Below, one piece after another: positions 25,758 through 33,067 of a DNA stretch of 64,000 nucleotides. This DNA comes from Saccharopolyspora_D taberi. Its GTDB lineage: Bacteria > Actinomycetota > Actinomycetes > Mycobacteriales > Pseudonocardiaceae. How positions within the stretch are numbered: the first letter of the stretch is position 1; each line of letters begins with the position of its first letter. Made by a program: the position numbers and the translations under genes. Location: contig NZ_BAAAUX010000022.1 of NCBI RefSeq assembly GCF_039534165.1, positions 1 through 64,000 of the forward strand, read 5' to 3'. The notes under the pieces are model-generated. The model was given only the letters and a program-made list of their open reading frames with translations, did not search any database and was not told where the DNA came from.

Positions 25758-25831
25758 GGGGCCGTAGCCCAATTGGCAGAGGCACTAGGTTTAGGTCCTA
25801 GCCAGTGTGGGTTCGAGTCCCACCGGCCCCA
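25758..25831 (+). tRNA. tRNA-Leu(UAG)-like gene with short variable loop
   Basis: 74 bases forming a full cloverleaf: 7-bp acceptor GGGGCCG/CGGCCCC, 3-bp D stem GCC/GGC with an 11-base loop containing GG, 5-bp anticodon stem CTAGG/CCTAG, anticodon loop TTTAGGT with anticodon TAG at 25792-25794, and 5-bp T stem GTGGG/CCCAC with loop TTCGAGT. A73 follows and CCA is not encoded. The D arm and anticodon loop match bacterial tRNA-Leu. The variable region, however, is only five bases (CCAGT), whereas bacterial tRNA-Leu is class II with a long variable arm. The anticodon would read CUA, the rarest leucine codon in such genomes. Identity as a leucine acceptor is inferred from the anticodon, not proven. 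Confidence 0.88.
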
Positions 25832-26044
25832 CGAGGCGGCGGATGCTGCTCACCGCAGCTGCGGTTTCGCCGTTGCCCGGCTTGTTGGTTGCGGGGGCCG
25901 AGCCCCCGCAGGCCCCCACGGTGCGGTGGCTGGTTTTCGACGGCTCCTCGCGTTGGGTGCCGTTCCCGGCCTGCTCCCGGACCAGCGGTCACGGCAGTAC
26001 CGACTGCTCCTGAAGCCGACTTCAGCGTCCACAGCGGACACCCC
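25832..26044. other. Intergenic region after the tRNA
   Basis: 213 bases without a credible gene. It contains a strong hairpin at 25890-25910. A short frame beginning MLLTAAAVSPLPG at 25848 on the plus strand lacks a ribosome binding site. No integrase or duplicated tRNA 3' end was seen, so there is no sign of an integrated element. Confidence 0.5.
25890..25910. terminator. GC-rich hairpin downstream of the tRNA
   Basis: TGCGGGGGC-CGA-GCCCCCGCA, a 9-bp perfect stem with a three-base loop. It is a plausible terminator for the tRNA transcript and lacks a T tract. Confidence 0.5.
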
Positions 26045-26512
26045 TCAGGAGCGCGCTGTCCGGGCCCGCCGGTTGGCATGCCTGCGGGCGGCGAAGCCGT
26101 GCGCCTCGGCCAGCAGCCCGCGAACGGCGTCGAGAGTCGCTTCGCCCGGGTTCACCACGCACACCCAGTGCTGGGAGGCGTACATCGGGTGCGGCATCAG
26201 TCGATCCCGCACCGCGTGGTCGAATCCCGTTTCCAGCACGCCTTTCTCGTCGCGAACCGCGGGCGGGGCGCCGAACAGCGAGGTGTAGGTGGCTTTCGTC
26301 AGGCCAATGTTGAGGCGGTAGGCACCCGGGGGGTCCAGGTCGGAGACGGTGTCGTAGTTGTCGCCGGTCACGATCGTGGCGAACGGGAACTGGCGCTCCG
26401 GTGGGAGATCGCGGTCCGGGTCATAGAGGAAGAACAGGTCGCCGGAGCTTTCCAGGACGTTGATTCCGTCGAAGGTTTCGCGGATGTGGTGGTTCATCTC
26501 GTCGGCGTTCAC
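26045..26512 (-). CDS. DUF6194-like protein, 155 aa
   Basis: The GTG at 26512 is chosen because AAGGGG lies eight bases upstream; ATG starts at 26542 and 26530 precede that site. The body contains DLFFLYDPDRDLPPERQFPF, then ATIVTGDNYDTVSDLDPPGAYRLN, a pattern I associate with the DUF6194 family of small actinobacterial proteins (from memory, not searched). The segment MYASQHWVCVVNPG near residue 115 resembles the MmcQ/YjbR-type core. It is cytoplasmic, of unknown function. It is divergent from the DinB-like gene at 26675, with which it may share a promoter region. Confidence 0.75.
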   Translation of the reverse strand: MNADEMNHHIRETFDGINVLESSGDLFFLYDPDRDLPPERQFPFATIVTGDNYDTVSDLDPPGAYRLNIGLTKATYTSLFGAPPAVRDEKGVLETGFDHAVRDRLMPHPMYASQHWVCVVNPGEATLDAVRGLLAEAHGFAARRHANRRARTARS

Positions 26513-26674
26513 GCCACGAGCCCCTTCCATGCGGGAGAACAAGACCCTTCAAGTGTCTCATTGAAGTCCTTTTTGAGACTTCTGACGGAAATTGCTTGAG
26601 CTTTCCGTCTGAAGATTCAAATTGGACCTCAAACCGGGCGGAACCTGTCGGCGGTGTCTGCGATCGTGCGTCGC

Positions 26675-27196
26675 ATGACGCAGATGTGGGCGGACGCGAA
26701 CCGGGCCGATCCGCCCGGAGTCGCGGGCGAGCGCGAGACGCTGACCGCGTTCCTCGACTGGCACCGGGAGACGCTGGCGGTCAAATGCGCGGACCTGACC
26801 GCCGAGCAGCTCAACGAGCGCGCGGTCCCGCCATCCGGCCTGTCCCTGCACGGACTGGTCCGGCACCTCGCGGGCGTGGAGCGCTGGTGGTTGCGGATCC
26901 AGTTCGCCGGCGAGCAGCTGCCGCTGCTGCACTACTCCGACGACGACCCGGAGCAGGACTTCGAGCGGCTGGACGGCGACTTCGCCGAGGCGCTGGACAC
27001 CTGGCGGCGGGAGTGCGACCGATCGCGGGAGATCGTCGCAGGCGCCGCCTCCCTGGACGAGACCGGAATCCGCCGGTCAACCGGCGAACCGGTCACCCTG
27101 CGCTGGGTGCTCCTGCACCTGCTCGCCGAGTACGCCCGGCACAACGGCCACGTCGACCTGCTGCGCGAGCGCCTCGACGGCGGCGTCGGCCGCTAG
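26675..27196 (+). CDS. DinB-superfamily protein (DUF664), possible mycothiol-dependent enzyme
   Basis: About 173 aa. The DinB/DUF664 four-helix bundle pattern is visible: ERETLTAFLDWHRETLAVKC, then LSLHGLVRHLAGVERWWLR and LRWVLLHLLAEYARHNGHVD. The three metal-binding histidines of the fold are His in VRHLAGVE and the pair in EYARHNGH. Related proteins are mycothiol- or bacillithiol-dependent transferases or isomerases. The start is uncertain: ATG 26675 or GTG 26654, neither with a strong site. It is a single gene. Its stop overlaps by four bases the degenerate amidohydrolase end on the other strand. Confidence 0.85.
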   Translation: MTQMWADANRADPPGVAGERETLTAFLDWHRETLAVKCADLTAEQLNERAVPPSGLSLHGLVRHLAGVERWWLRIQFAGEQLPLLHYSDDDPEQDFERLDGDFAEALDTWRRECDRSREIVAGAASLDETGIRRSTGEPVTLRWVLLHLLAEYARHNGHVDLLRERLDGGVGR

Positions 27197-27291
27197 CGCA
27201 GCAGCCGACCACCGCGCTTGAGCACCCGGCCCGCGACGAGCACCGTGTCGACGTTGCCGGGATGCGCTGCTCCCGGATCCGGCGCAGGTCC
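27193..27291 (-). pseudogene. Degenerate C-terminus of an amidohydrolase
   Basis: The minus-strand frame ends AAHPGNVDTVLVAGRVLKRG and GRLLR-stop, which matches the C-terminal strand of cytosine-deaminase/SAH-deaminase-like amidohydrolases (NVDTVLVAGRVVKRDG pattern). Upstream of this the frame loses all amidohydrolase character, and the TetR gene end lies at 27395. Only about 30 codons of the gene therefore remain. It is a deletion remnant and not expected to be expressed. The rest of 27292-27394 shows nothing recognisable. Confidence 0.5.
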
Positions 27292-27394
27292 GGCGGATGC
27301 GGCTCGGTGCTGGCCGCCAGCCAGCGGTCCGGGTCCGCGCAACTCCACGCCCGGCAACCTATGAGTTCGCGCGCGGGCGAAGTCAACGCGCTCG

Positions 27395-27952
27395 TCAGCT
27401 CTCGAAGAGCCTGCGCAGCACCGGTCGCGCCACTTCCTCCGGATCGCCGCGCTCGGAGATGGCGCCGGTGAGCCAGAGCCCGGCGAAGCCGTGCACCAGC
27501 GACCACGCGGCGAGCGCGGTGGTCTCCTCGTCCGGGCGGCTCCCCTGCTGGGAGCGGACGCCGGTGACGAGCAGGGCGTCGGCGCGTTCGCGGGCGGCCA
27601 CCACCGCGGGGTCGTCGGACCGGTAGAGGCCGGGCTGGAACATGACCTCGAAGTGCGCGCGGTGGTTGATGGCGAACCGCAGGTAGGCGATGCCGACCTC
27701 GACGAAGTCGTCGCCCTCGGCCTCCAGGGCATCGCTGAGCAGCGTGTACCCCTCGGCCGCCAGCGCGCTCAGCAGTCCTTTCTTGTCACCGAAGTGGTGC
27801 GCGGGCGCGGCGTGCGAGACACCCGCGCGGCGGGCCAGCTCGCGCAGGCTCCAGCCGGAGGGGCCGAATTCGGTGATCGCTTCGGCGGCGGCGTCGAGGA
27901 TCGCGCGCCGCAGGTCGCCGTGGTGGTAGCTGATGGCGTTCACTCCTTCCAC
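27395..27952 (-). CDS. TetR family regulator of the beta-glucosidase/transporter pair
   Basis: 185 aa from GTG 27952, which has GAGGAA nine bases upstream. The helix-turn-helix is at residues 10-55: GDLRRAILDAAAEAITEFGP, then WSLRELARRAGVSHAAPAHHF. The C-terminal domain contains AYLRFAINHRAHFEVMFQPG, the TetR_C_13/WHG-like pattern. An 18-bp palindrome at 27985-28002, just upstream of its own start and facing the divergent glucosidase operon, is the evident operator. Repression of both sides, with release by a small ligand, is inferred. Confidence 0.9.
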   Translation of the reverse strand: MEGVNAISYHHGDLRRAILDAAAEAITEFGPSGWSLRELARRAGVSHAAPAHHFGDKKGLLSALAAEGYTLLSDALEAEGDDFVEVGIAYLRFAINHRAHFEVMFQPGLYRSDDPAVVAARERADALLVTGVRSQQGSRPDEETTALAAWSLVHGFAGLWLTGAISERGDPEEVARPVLRRLFES

Positions 27953-27984
27953 GACCGGGAATTCCTCATGTCCCGAACACAAAA

Positions 27985-28002
27985 TCTGACATCGGTGTCA
28001 GA
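27985..28002. promoter_or_regulatory. TetR-type operator palindrome
   Basis: TCTGACA-TCGG-TGTCAGA, a perfect 7-bp inverted repeat with a 4-base centre, in the divergent promoter between the TetR gene (start 27952) and the beta-glucosidase gene (start 28086). Size and shape suit a TetR dimer. Confidence 0.75.
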
Positions 28003-28085
28003 GTCAAGTTCGTCCTGCTCGCCCCTTTCCCGCCAACCGGACCGGCACTATATTCCGAACAAATTTCACGTCTGGAGTGATCGAG

Positions 28086-29372
28086 ATGCCGGTTCCGCGC
28101 TTCCCCGCCGACTTCGTCTGGGGCGTGTCCACCTCGGCGTTCCAGATCGAGGGCGGCACCTCCGAAGGCGGCCGCGGGCGTTCGGTCTGGGACACCTTCA
28201 CCGCCACCCCCGGCCGCGTCGCGCGCGGGGAGAACGCCGACGTCGCCACCGACCACTACCACCGCTACCCCGAGGACGTCGCGCTGATGTCCGAGCTGGG
28301 CGTGGACGCCTACCGGTTCTCGCTGGCCTGGCCGCGCATCCAGCCCGAAGGCCGCGGACCGGCCAATCCCGAGGGCATCGCGTTCTACGACCGCCTGCTC
28401 GACGCGCTGTGCGAAGCCGGGATCGAGCCGGTCGCCACGCTGCACCACTGGGACACCCCGCAGGCGCTGGAGGACGACGGCGGCTGGCTGAGCCGGGACA
28501 CCGCTGAGCGGTTCGCCGACTACGCCGCGATCGCGGGCGAGCGCTTCGCGGACCGGGTGAAGATGTGGATCCCGCTCAACGAACCGATGGTCACCTCGAT
28601 CTTCGGCTACGGGATCGGCGAGTACGCGCCGGGGAAGGCGCTGCTGCTGGACGCGATTCCGACCGCGCACCACCAACTCCTCGCGCACGGCCGGGCCGTG
28701 GCGGCGCTCCGGTCGGCAGGCGCGCGGACGGTCGGCACCGCGAACAACCACAGCCCGGTCCGGGGCGACGACCCGGAACCGGTGGAGTTCCTGGACGCGC
28801 TGATCAACCGGCTGTTCGCCGACCCGGTCCTGCTCGGCAGCTATCCCGAGGTGCTGCACGACCGGCTGCCGGACGGCTTCGCCGACGACCTCCCGTCGAT
28901 CGCCGCGCCGCTGGACTTCTACGGCGTCAACTACTACGAGCCGATGGCGGTCCGGGCACCGCGGTCGCCCGGCCCGCTGCCGTTCGAGCTCAGCCCGCTC
29001 GAAGGGTTCCCGATGACCACCAACGGGTCCCCGGTGGTGCCGGACGGCCTGCGCGAGCTGCTGGTCCTGCTGCACGAGCGGTACCCGGACCTGCCGCCGC
29101 TGCACATCACCGAGAACGGTTGCAGCTTCGACGGGATCCACGACACCGAACGCATCGAGTTCTTGGACGCCCACCTCGGCGCGGTGCACGAGGCCATGAC
29201 CACCGGTGTCGACGTGCGCGGCTACTTCGTCTGGTCGCTGCTGGACAACTTCGAGTGGTCCAAGGGCTACGCGCCGCGGTTCGGGCTGGTGCACGTCGAC
29301 TACGACACGCTCGCGCGCACCCCGAAGGACTCGTTCGCCTGGTACCGCGGCGTCATCGAGCGGTCGGGGTGA
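28086..29372 (+). CDS. Beta-glucosidase, glycoside hydrolase family 1
   Basis: Hydrolyses beta-linked glucosides or cellobiose inside the cell; there is no signal peptide. 428 aa. GH1 hallmarks: N-terminal FVWGVSTSAFQIEGG, acid/base Glu166 in IPLNEPM, and nucleophile Glu343 in HITENGCSFDG. Substrate-binding NNHSP, YGVNYY and WSLLDNFEWSKGY are all present. The ATG at 28086 has GGAG eight bases upstream. It overlaps the downstream transporter gene as GTGA, so uptake and hydrolysis of a glycoside are probably coupled. Expression is likely controlled by the divergent TetR through the palindrome at 27985-28002. Confidence 0.95.
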   Translation: MPVPRFPADFVWGVSTSAFQIEGGTSEGGRGRSVWDTFTATPGRVARGENADVATDHYHRYPEDVALMSELGVDAYRFSLAWPRIQPEGRGPANPEGIAFYDRLLDALCEAGIEPVATLHHWDTPQALEDDGGWLSRDTAERFADYAAIAGERFADRVKMWIPLNEPMVTSIFGYGIGEYAPGKALLLDAIPTAHHQLLAHGRAVAALRSAGARTVGTANNHSPVRGDDPEPVEFLDALINRLFADPVLLGSYPEVLHDRLPDGFADDLPSIAAPLDFYGVNYYEPMAVRAPRSPGPLPFELSPLEGFPMTTNGSPVVPDGLRELLVLLHERYPDLPPLHITENGCSFDGIHDTERIEFLDAHLGAVHEAMTTGVDVRGYFVWSLLDNFEWSKGYAPRFGLVHVDYDTLARTPKDSFAWYRGVIERSG

Positions 29373-30559
29373 CCGTTCGGGCCGAGCCCGCGGTGCCGGT
29401 GCGCGCCGGCTGGATCTCGTTGCTGTTCCTGGCGAATCTCGGGCTGTGGCTGGCTTTCTACGCGCCGATCCAGGTCCTGCTGCCCCGGCAGGCCGAACTG
29501 CTCGCGACCGGGGACAAGGAGCTCGTCTTCGGGGTGGTGACCGGGGTGGGCGCGGCGGTGTCGGTGGTGGCCAACCCGCTGGCGGGCGCGCTTTCGGACC
29601 GCACCGGCCGCCGCCACCCGTGGACGCTGGGCGGTGCCGTCGTGGGCGCGGCGGGACTATCGGTGCTCGCCGCGGCGGGCGACGTGGTGACGATGACGGT
29701 CGGCTGGTGCGTGGTGCAGGCCGGTCTCAACGCCATGCTGGCGAGCCTGGTCGCGGCGCTCCCCGACCGGGTTCCGGTGGTGCAGCGGGCCCGGGTTGGA
29801 GGGTTGGTGGGCATCAGCCAGATGCTCGGCACCGTTGCCGGAACGCTGGTGGTGACGCTGCTGGTGACCGGGCTGGCCGAGGGCTATCTCGCGTGCGCGG
29901 CACTGGTCGTGCTCGCGGCGGCCGGGTTCGCGCTGCGGACTCCGGACGCGGTGGTGCCGTCCCGCCGGCGTGGGCGGCTGTGGGTGTCGCCACGGCGGTT
30001 CCCCGACTTCGCATGGGGCTGGAGCTGCCACTTCGCGATCAACTTGGGGAACGCGTTCGGCACGCTCTACCTGCTGTTCTTCCTCGGCGACGTCGTGCAC
30101 CACCCCGATCCCGAGACCGGGCTGCTGGTGCTGATGGGGCTCTACGGCACCGCGCTCACCGTCGGCGGCGTCGTCGCGGGCGTGTTGTCGGACCGCACCG
30201 GGCGGCGCAAGCCGCACGTGCTCGTGTCCTGCGCGCTGATGGCGCTCGCCGCGCTGCTGCTGGCCGTTCGGCCGACGTGGGGCTCGGCGCTTTGCGCCGC
30301 TCCGCTGCTGGGCCTGGGCTTCGGGATCTACTGGGCCGTGGCGCTCGCCCTGCTGACGCAGGTGCTGCCCGCCGCCGACGACCGGGCGAAGGACCTCGGG
30401 GTGCTCAACATCGCCAACTCGCTACCGCAGGTCGTGGCCCCTCTGCTCGCCACGCCGATCTTGGGCGCTTTCGGCGGGTATTCCGGGTTGTTCGTCGCTT
30501 CCGCCGGGGCGACGTTGTTGGGCGGGGTTTTCGTGAGCCGGGTGCGCGGGGTGGGGTGA
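29369..30559 (+). CDS. Major facilitator superfamily transporter
   Basis: 396 aa with about 12 membrane helices in two halves. The MFS loop motif occurs twice, GALSDRTGRRHPW in the first half and GVLSDRTGRRKPH in the second, which is characteristic of sugar-type MFS carriers, including GPH-like ones. The GTG at 29369 overlaps the beta-glucosidase stop (GTGA). The context suggests import of the glycoside that the enzyme cleaves, though export of an inducer cannot be excluded. Confidence 0.88.
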   Translation: MTVRAEPAVPVRAGWISLLFLANLGLWLAFYAPIQVLLPRQAELLATGDKELVFGVVTGVGAAVSVVANPLAGALSDRTGRRHPWTLGGAVVGAAGLSVLAAAGDVVTMTVGWCVVQAGLNAMLASLVAALPDRVPVVQRARVGGLVGISQMLGTVAGTLVVTLLVTGLAEGYLACAALVVLAAAGFALRTPDAVVPSRRRGRLWVSPRRFPDFAWGWSCHFAINLGNAFGTLYLLFFLGDVVHHPDPETGLLVLMGLYGTALTVGGVVAGVLSDRTGRRKPHVLVSCALMALAALLLAVRPTWGSALCAAPLLGLGFGIYWAVALALLTQVLPAADDRAKDLGVLNIANSLPQVVAPLLATPILGAFGGYSGLFVASAGATLLGGVFVSRVRGVG

Positions 30560-30568
30560 GCCCCGTCC

Positions 30569-30946
30569 TCAGTCGTCCAGCTCCAGCACCGAAAGCACGT
30601 TGCCCGCCGGGTCCTTGAACCACGCGATCAGCGGGCCGCCGCCGCGGAAGATCCCCTTGTCGTCAACGCCGAATCCCGCGTAGCGCTCGAAGGTGACGCC
30701 GCGCGCCGTCAGGTCGTCGACCGCCTTCTCGATGTCGTCGACCGGGAAGTTCAGGATCGTGAACGACGCGGGGACGTGCTGGTCTCCCTTCGGGTAGACG
30801 AGGGTGGGCCGGTCGCCCGCGATGTGCAGGGTCAGCATCCCGTGCTCCTCCGTGACCCGGAGGCCGAGGACCTGGCCGTAGAACTCCTTCGCCTTCGGGA
30901 TGTCGTCCACGGAGAAACCGCTGAACGCCTTGGTGTCGGTAAGCAT
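30569..30946 (-). CDS. VOC (glyoxalase/bleomycin resistance) family protein
   Basis: 125 aa with the two beta-alpha-beta-beta-beta halves of the vicinal oxygen chelate fold. The first half is AFSGFSVDDIPKAKEFYGQV, then GLRVTEEHGMLTLHIAG; the second ends GPLIAWFKDPAGNVLSVLEL with a likely metal-ligand Glu. The ATG at 30946 is set by GGGAGGG six bases upstream; the ATG at 30952 directly abuts that site. It is divergent from the HxlR-type regulator at 31042, which may control it. Substrate unknown. Confidence 0.88.
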   Translation of the reverse strand: MLTDTKAFSGFSVDDIPKAKEFYGQVLGLRVTEEHGMLTLHIAGDRPTLVYPKGDQHVPASFTILNFPVDDIEKAVDDLTARGVTFERYAGFGVDDKGIFRGGGPLIAWFKDPAGNVLSVLELDD

Positions 30947-31041
30947 GGTCATCCCTCCCGCCGCTTCGTTCGCCGCAAACCCATCGTACTTGCTTTTTAC
31001 AACTTCGCTCCCCAAGGCGCACCGAGGTTAGAATCAAGCAC

Positions 31042-31704
31042 ATGGGGACCCGCACCTACGGGCAGTTCTGCGGCCTGGCGCACGCGCTCGAGATCGTCGG
31101 CGAGCGCTGGGCGCTCCTGCTGGTCCGCGACCTCGCCGTGGGGCCGAAGCGGTTCACCGACCTGCGCCGCGGGCTGCCGCGGATCCCGACCAACGTCCTG
31201 TCGACCCGGCTGAAGGAGCTCGAACACGCCGGTGTGGTCCAGCGGCGCATCCTGCCCCGCCCGGCCGCGGCCGTGGTCTACGAGCTCACCGAGTACGGGC
31301 GCGATCTCGAAGACGTCGTGCTGCGGCTCGGCCACTGGGGTGCGCGTTCGCTCGGCGAGGCCCGTCCGGACGACATCGTCACCACCGACTCGATGGTCAT
31401 GGCGCTGCGGGCCACCTTCCGGCCGGAGGCCGCGCGCGGCGCGCACGTCGGCTTCGAGCTGCGGATGGGCGAGATCGTCGTGCACGCCCGCGTCGACGAC
31501 GGCGAGCTGGCGGCCGGTGCCGGCGAGCTGCCCGGCGCCGATCTGGTCGTCGAGGCCGGTCCCCGGCTGCGCTCCCTGCTCTCCGGCGAGATCACCGCCC
31601 GGACCGCGCTGGCCGAGGGCAGCGTGCGGATCTCCGGCGACAGCGCGCTGCTCGACCGCTTCACCGAGCTGTTCCGCATCTCCCGGCCGGTCGGGTCCAC
31701 GTGA
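31042..31704 (+). CDS. HxlR-type regulator fused to an SCP2-like domain
   Basis: 220 aa. Residues 10-95 are a winged helix of the HxlR family (CGLAHALEIVGERWALLLVR, DLAVGPKRFTDLRRGLPRIP). Residues 115-215 resemble the SCP2 sterol-carrier fold (FELRMGEIVVHARVDDGELA, ADLVVEAGPRLRSLLSGEIT). This could form a hydrophobic ligand pocket. The divergent VOC gene starts at 30946, and the 95 bases between hold both promoters. By inference the protein senses a lipophilic compound that the VOC enzyme modifies. Confidence 0.85.
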   Translation: MGTRTYGQFCGLAHALEIVGERWALLLVRDLAVGPKRFTDLRRGLPRIPTNVLSTRLKELEHAGVVQRRILPRPAAAVVYELTEYGRDLEDVVLRLGHWGARSLGEARPDDIVTTDSMVMALRATFRPEAARGAHVGFELRMGEIVVHARVDDGELAAGAGELPGADLVVEAGPRLRSLLSGEITARTALAEGSVRISGDSALLDRFTELFRISRPVGST

Positions 31705-31959
31705 ATTCCCTTCGGGCGTAATCCGATCGTTTGCACCCGATCGTCACCACGCGGTCACCCGACCGGCGTCGCCGCACGCTCGCGGTCACCCCTCTCAGTC
31801 GTCGCGGGCCACCCGCGGAGTCGCGTGGCCCGCTCATCCGGCACATCATGTTCCGCGGACGTTTTTTCCAGCGTTCCCATGCCGAACCCGCGTCTGAAGG
31901 GGCGGCGCCGTCCTCTGTGGTCGTTGTTCTCAGGCATCAATGCGCATCGGGAGGCATCG
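31705..31959. promoter_or_regulatory. Promoter region of the rppA operon
   Basis: 255 bases without a gene. A direct repeat CCGATCGT occurs at 31723-31730 and 31737-31744, 14 bases apart, each copy containing the palindrome CGATCG. It is a possible activator or repressor site. A longer upstream frame joined to rppA starts at 31825 but lacks a ribosome binding site. Confidence 0.5.
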
Positions 31960-33066
31960 GTGGCAGTTCTGTGCAGACCGGAGATCGCGGTTCCGGAAAA
32001 CGTGATCACGGTCGAGGAAACCCTCGACCTGGCGCGCACGTTCCACGCCGACCACCCGCAGCTCCCGCTGGTGCTGCGGCTGATCAGCAACACCGGTGTC
32101 CGCAAGCGCCACCTGATCCGCCCGATCGCCGAGACGCTGAGCCACCCGGGGTTCGAGGTGCGCAACCGGATCTACGAGGAGCACGCCAGGGCTCGTGTGC
32201 CCGAGGTCGTGCGGAAGGCGCTGGCCAACGCGGAACTGCGGGCCGTGGACATCGACCTGATCATCTACGTCTCCTGCACCGGTTTCATGATGCCGTCGCT
32301 GACCGCGTGGCTGATCAACTCGATGGGCTTCCGGGACGACACCCGCCAGCTGCCGATCGCGCAGCTCGGCTGCGCCGCGGGCGGCGCCGCGATCAACCGC
32401 GCGCACGACTTCTGCACCGCCTACGACGACGCCAACGCGCTGATCGTCGCCTGCGAGTTCTGCTCCCTGTGCTACCAGCCGACCGACAGCGACGTCGGTT
32501 CCCTGCTGTCGAACGGGCTTTTCGGCGACGCGGTCGGCGCCGCGGTGGTGCGCGGCCGCGGCGGGACCGGGGTCCGGCTGGAGCGCAACGGCTCGTACCT
32601 GATCCCCGACACCACCGACTGGATCTCCTACCTGGTCAAGGACACCGGTTTCCACTTCCGGCTGGACAAGCGGGTGCCGAAGACGATGGAGCCGCTGGCA
32701 CCCGCCCTGCGCGCGCTGGTGGAGGACCACCAGTGGGAGGTCGACGAGCTCGACTTCTACGTCATCCACGCGGGCGGTCCCCGGATCCTGGACGACCTCA
32801 CCAAGTTCCTCGGCGTGCCGCCGGTGGCGTTCCGGCACAGCAGGTCGACGCTCACCGACTACGGGAACATCGCCAGCGCCGTGGTCCTGGAAGCGCTGCG
32901 CCGGGTGTTCGACGAAGGCTCCCTGACCGCGTCGGCGCGCGGGGTGATCGCCGGGTTCGGTCCGGGCATCACCGCCGAGATGTGCGTGGGCACCTGGGTT
33001 CCGCGCGAGGTCCACATCCACCGCCCGATCGACTCCCCCCGCACGTCCTTCCTGGAGGCGAGCTGA
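31960..33066 (+). CDS. rppA: Type III polyketide synthase RppA (1,3,6,8-tetrahydroxynaphthalene synthase)
   Basis: Condenses five malonyl-CoA units into 1,3,6,8-tetrahydroxynaphthalene, the precursor of flaviolin and hexahydroxyperylenequinone pigments. 368 aa. The GTG at 31960 has GGGAGG five bases upstream. With this start the catalytic triad falls at Cys138 (QLGCAAGG), His270 (YVIHAGGP) and Asn303 (YGNIAS), the positions known for Streptomyces RppA. The C-terminal GFGPGITAEMCVGTW is the chalcone-synthase GFGPG loop. It is the first gene of a three-gene operon with a P450 and a cupin; an rppA pigment locus is known from Saccharopolyspora erythraea. Confidence 0.96.
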   Translation: MAVLCRPEIAVPENVITVEETLDLARTFHADHPQLPLVLRLISNTGVRKRHLIRPIAETLSHPGFEVRNRIYEEHARARVPEVVRKALANAELRAVDIDLIIYVSCTGFMMPSLTAWLINSMGFRDDTRQLPIAQLGCAAGGAAINRAHDFCTAYDDANALIVACEFCSLCYQPTDSDVGSLLSNGLFGDAVGAAVVRGRGGTGVRLERNGSYLIPDTTDWISYLVKDTGFHFRLDKRVPKTMEPLAPALRALVEDHQWEVDELDFYVIHAGGPRILDDLTKFLGVPPVAFRHSRSTLTDYGNIASAVVLEALRRVFDEGSLTASARGVIAGFGPGITAEMCVGTWVPREVHIHRPIDSPRTSFLEAS

Positions 33067-33067
33067 C

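Noticed and set aside
25758..26044. The tRNA as an integration site of a mobile element.
   Set aside because: No integrase, excisionase or duplicated tRNA 3' end was found downstream within the window.
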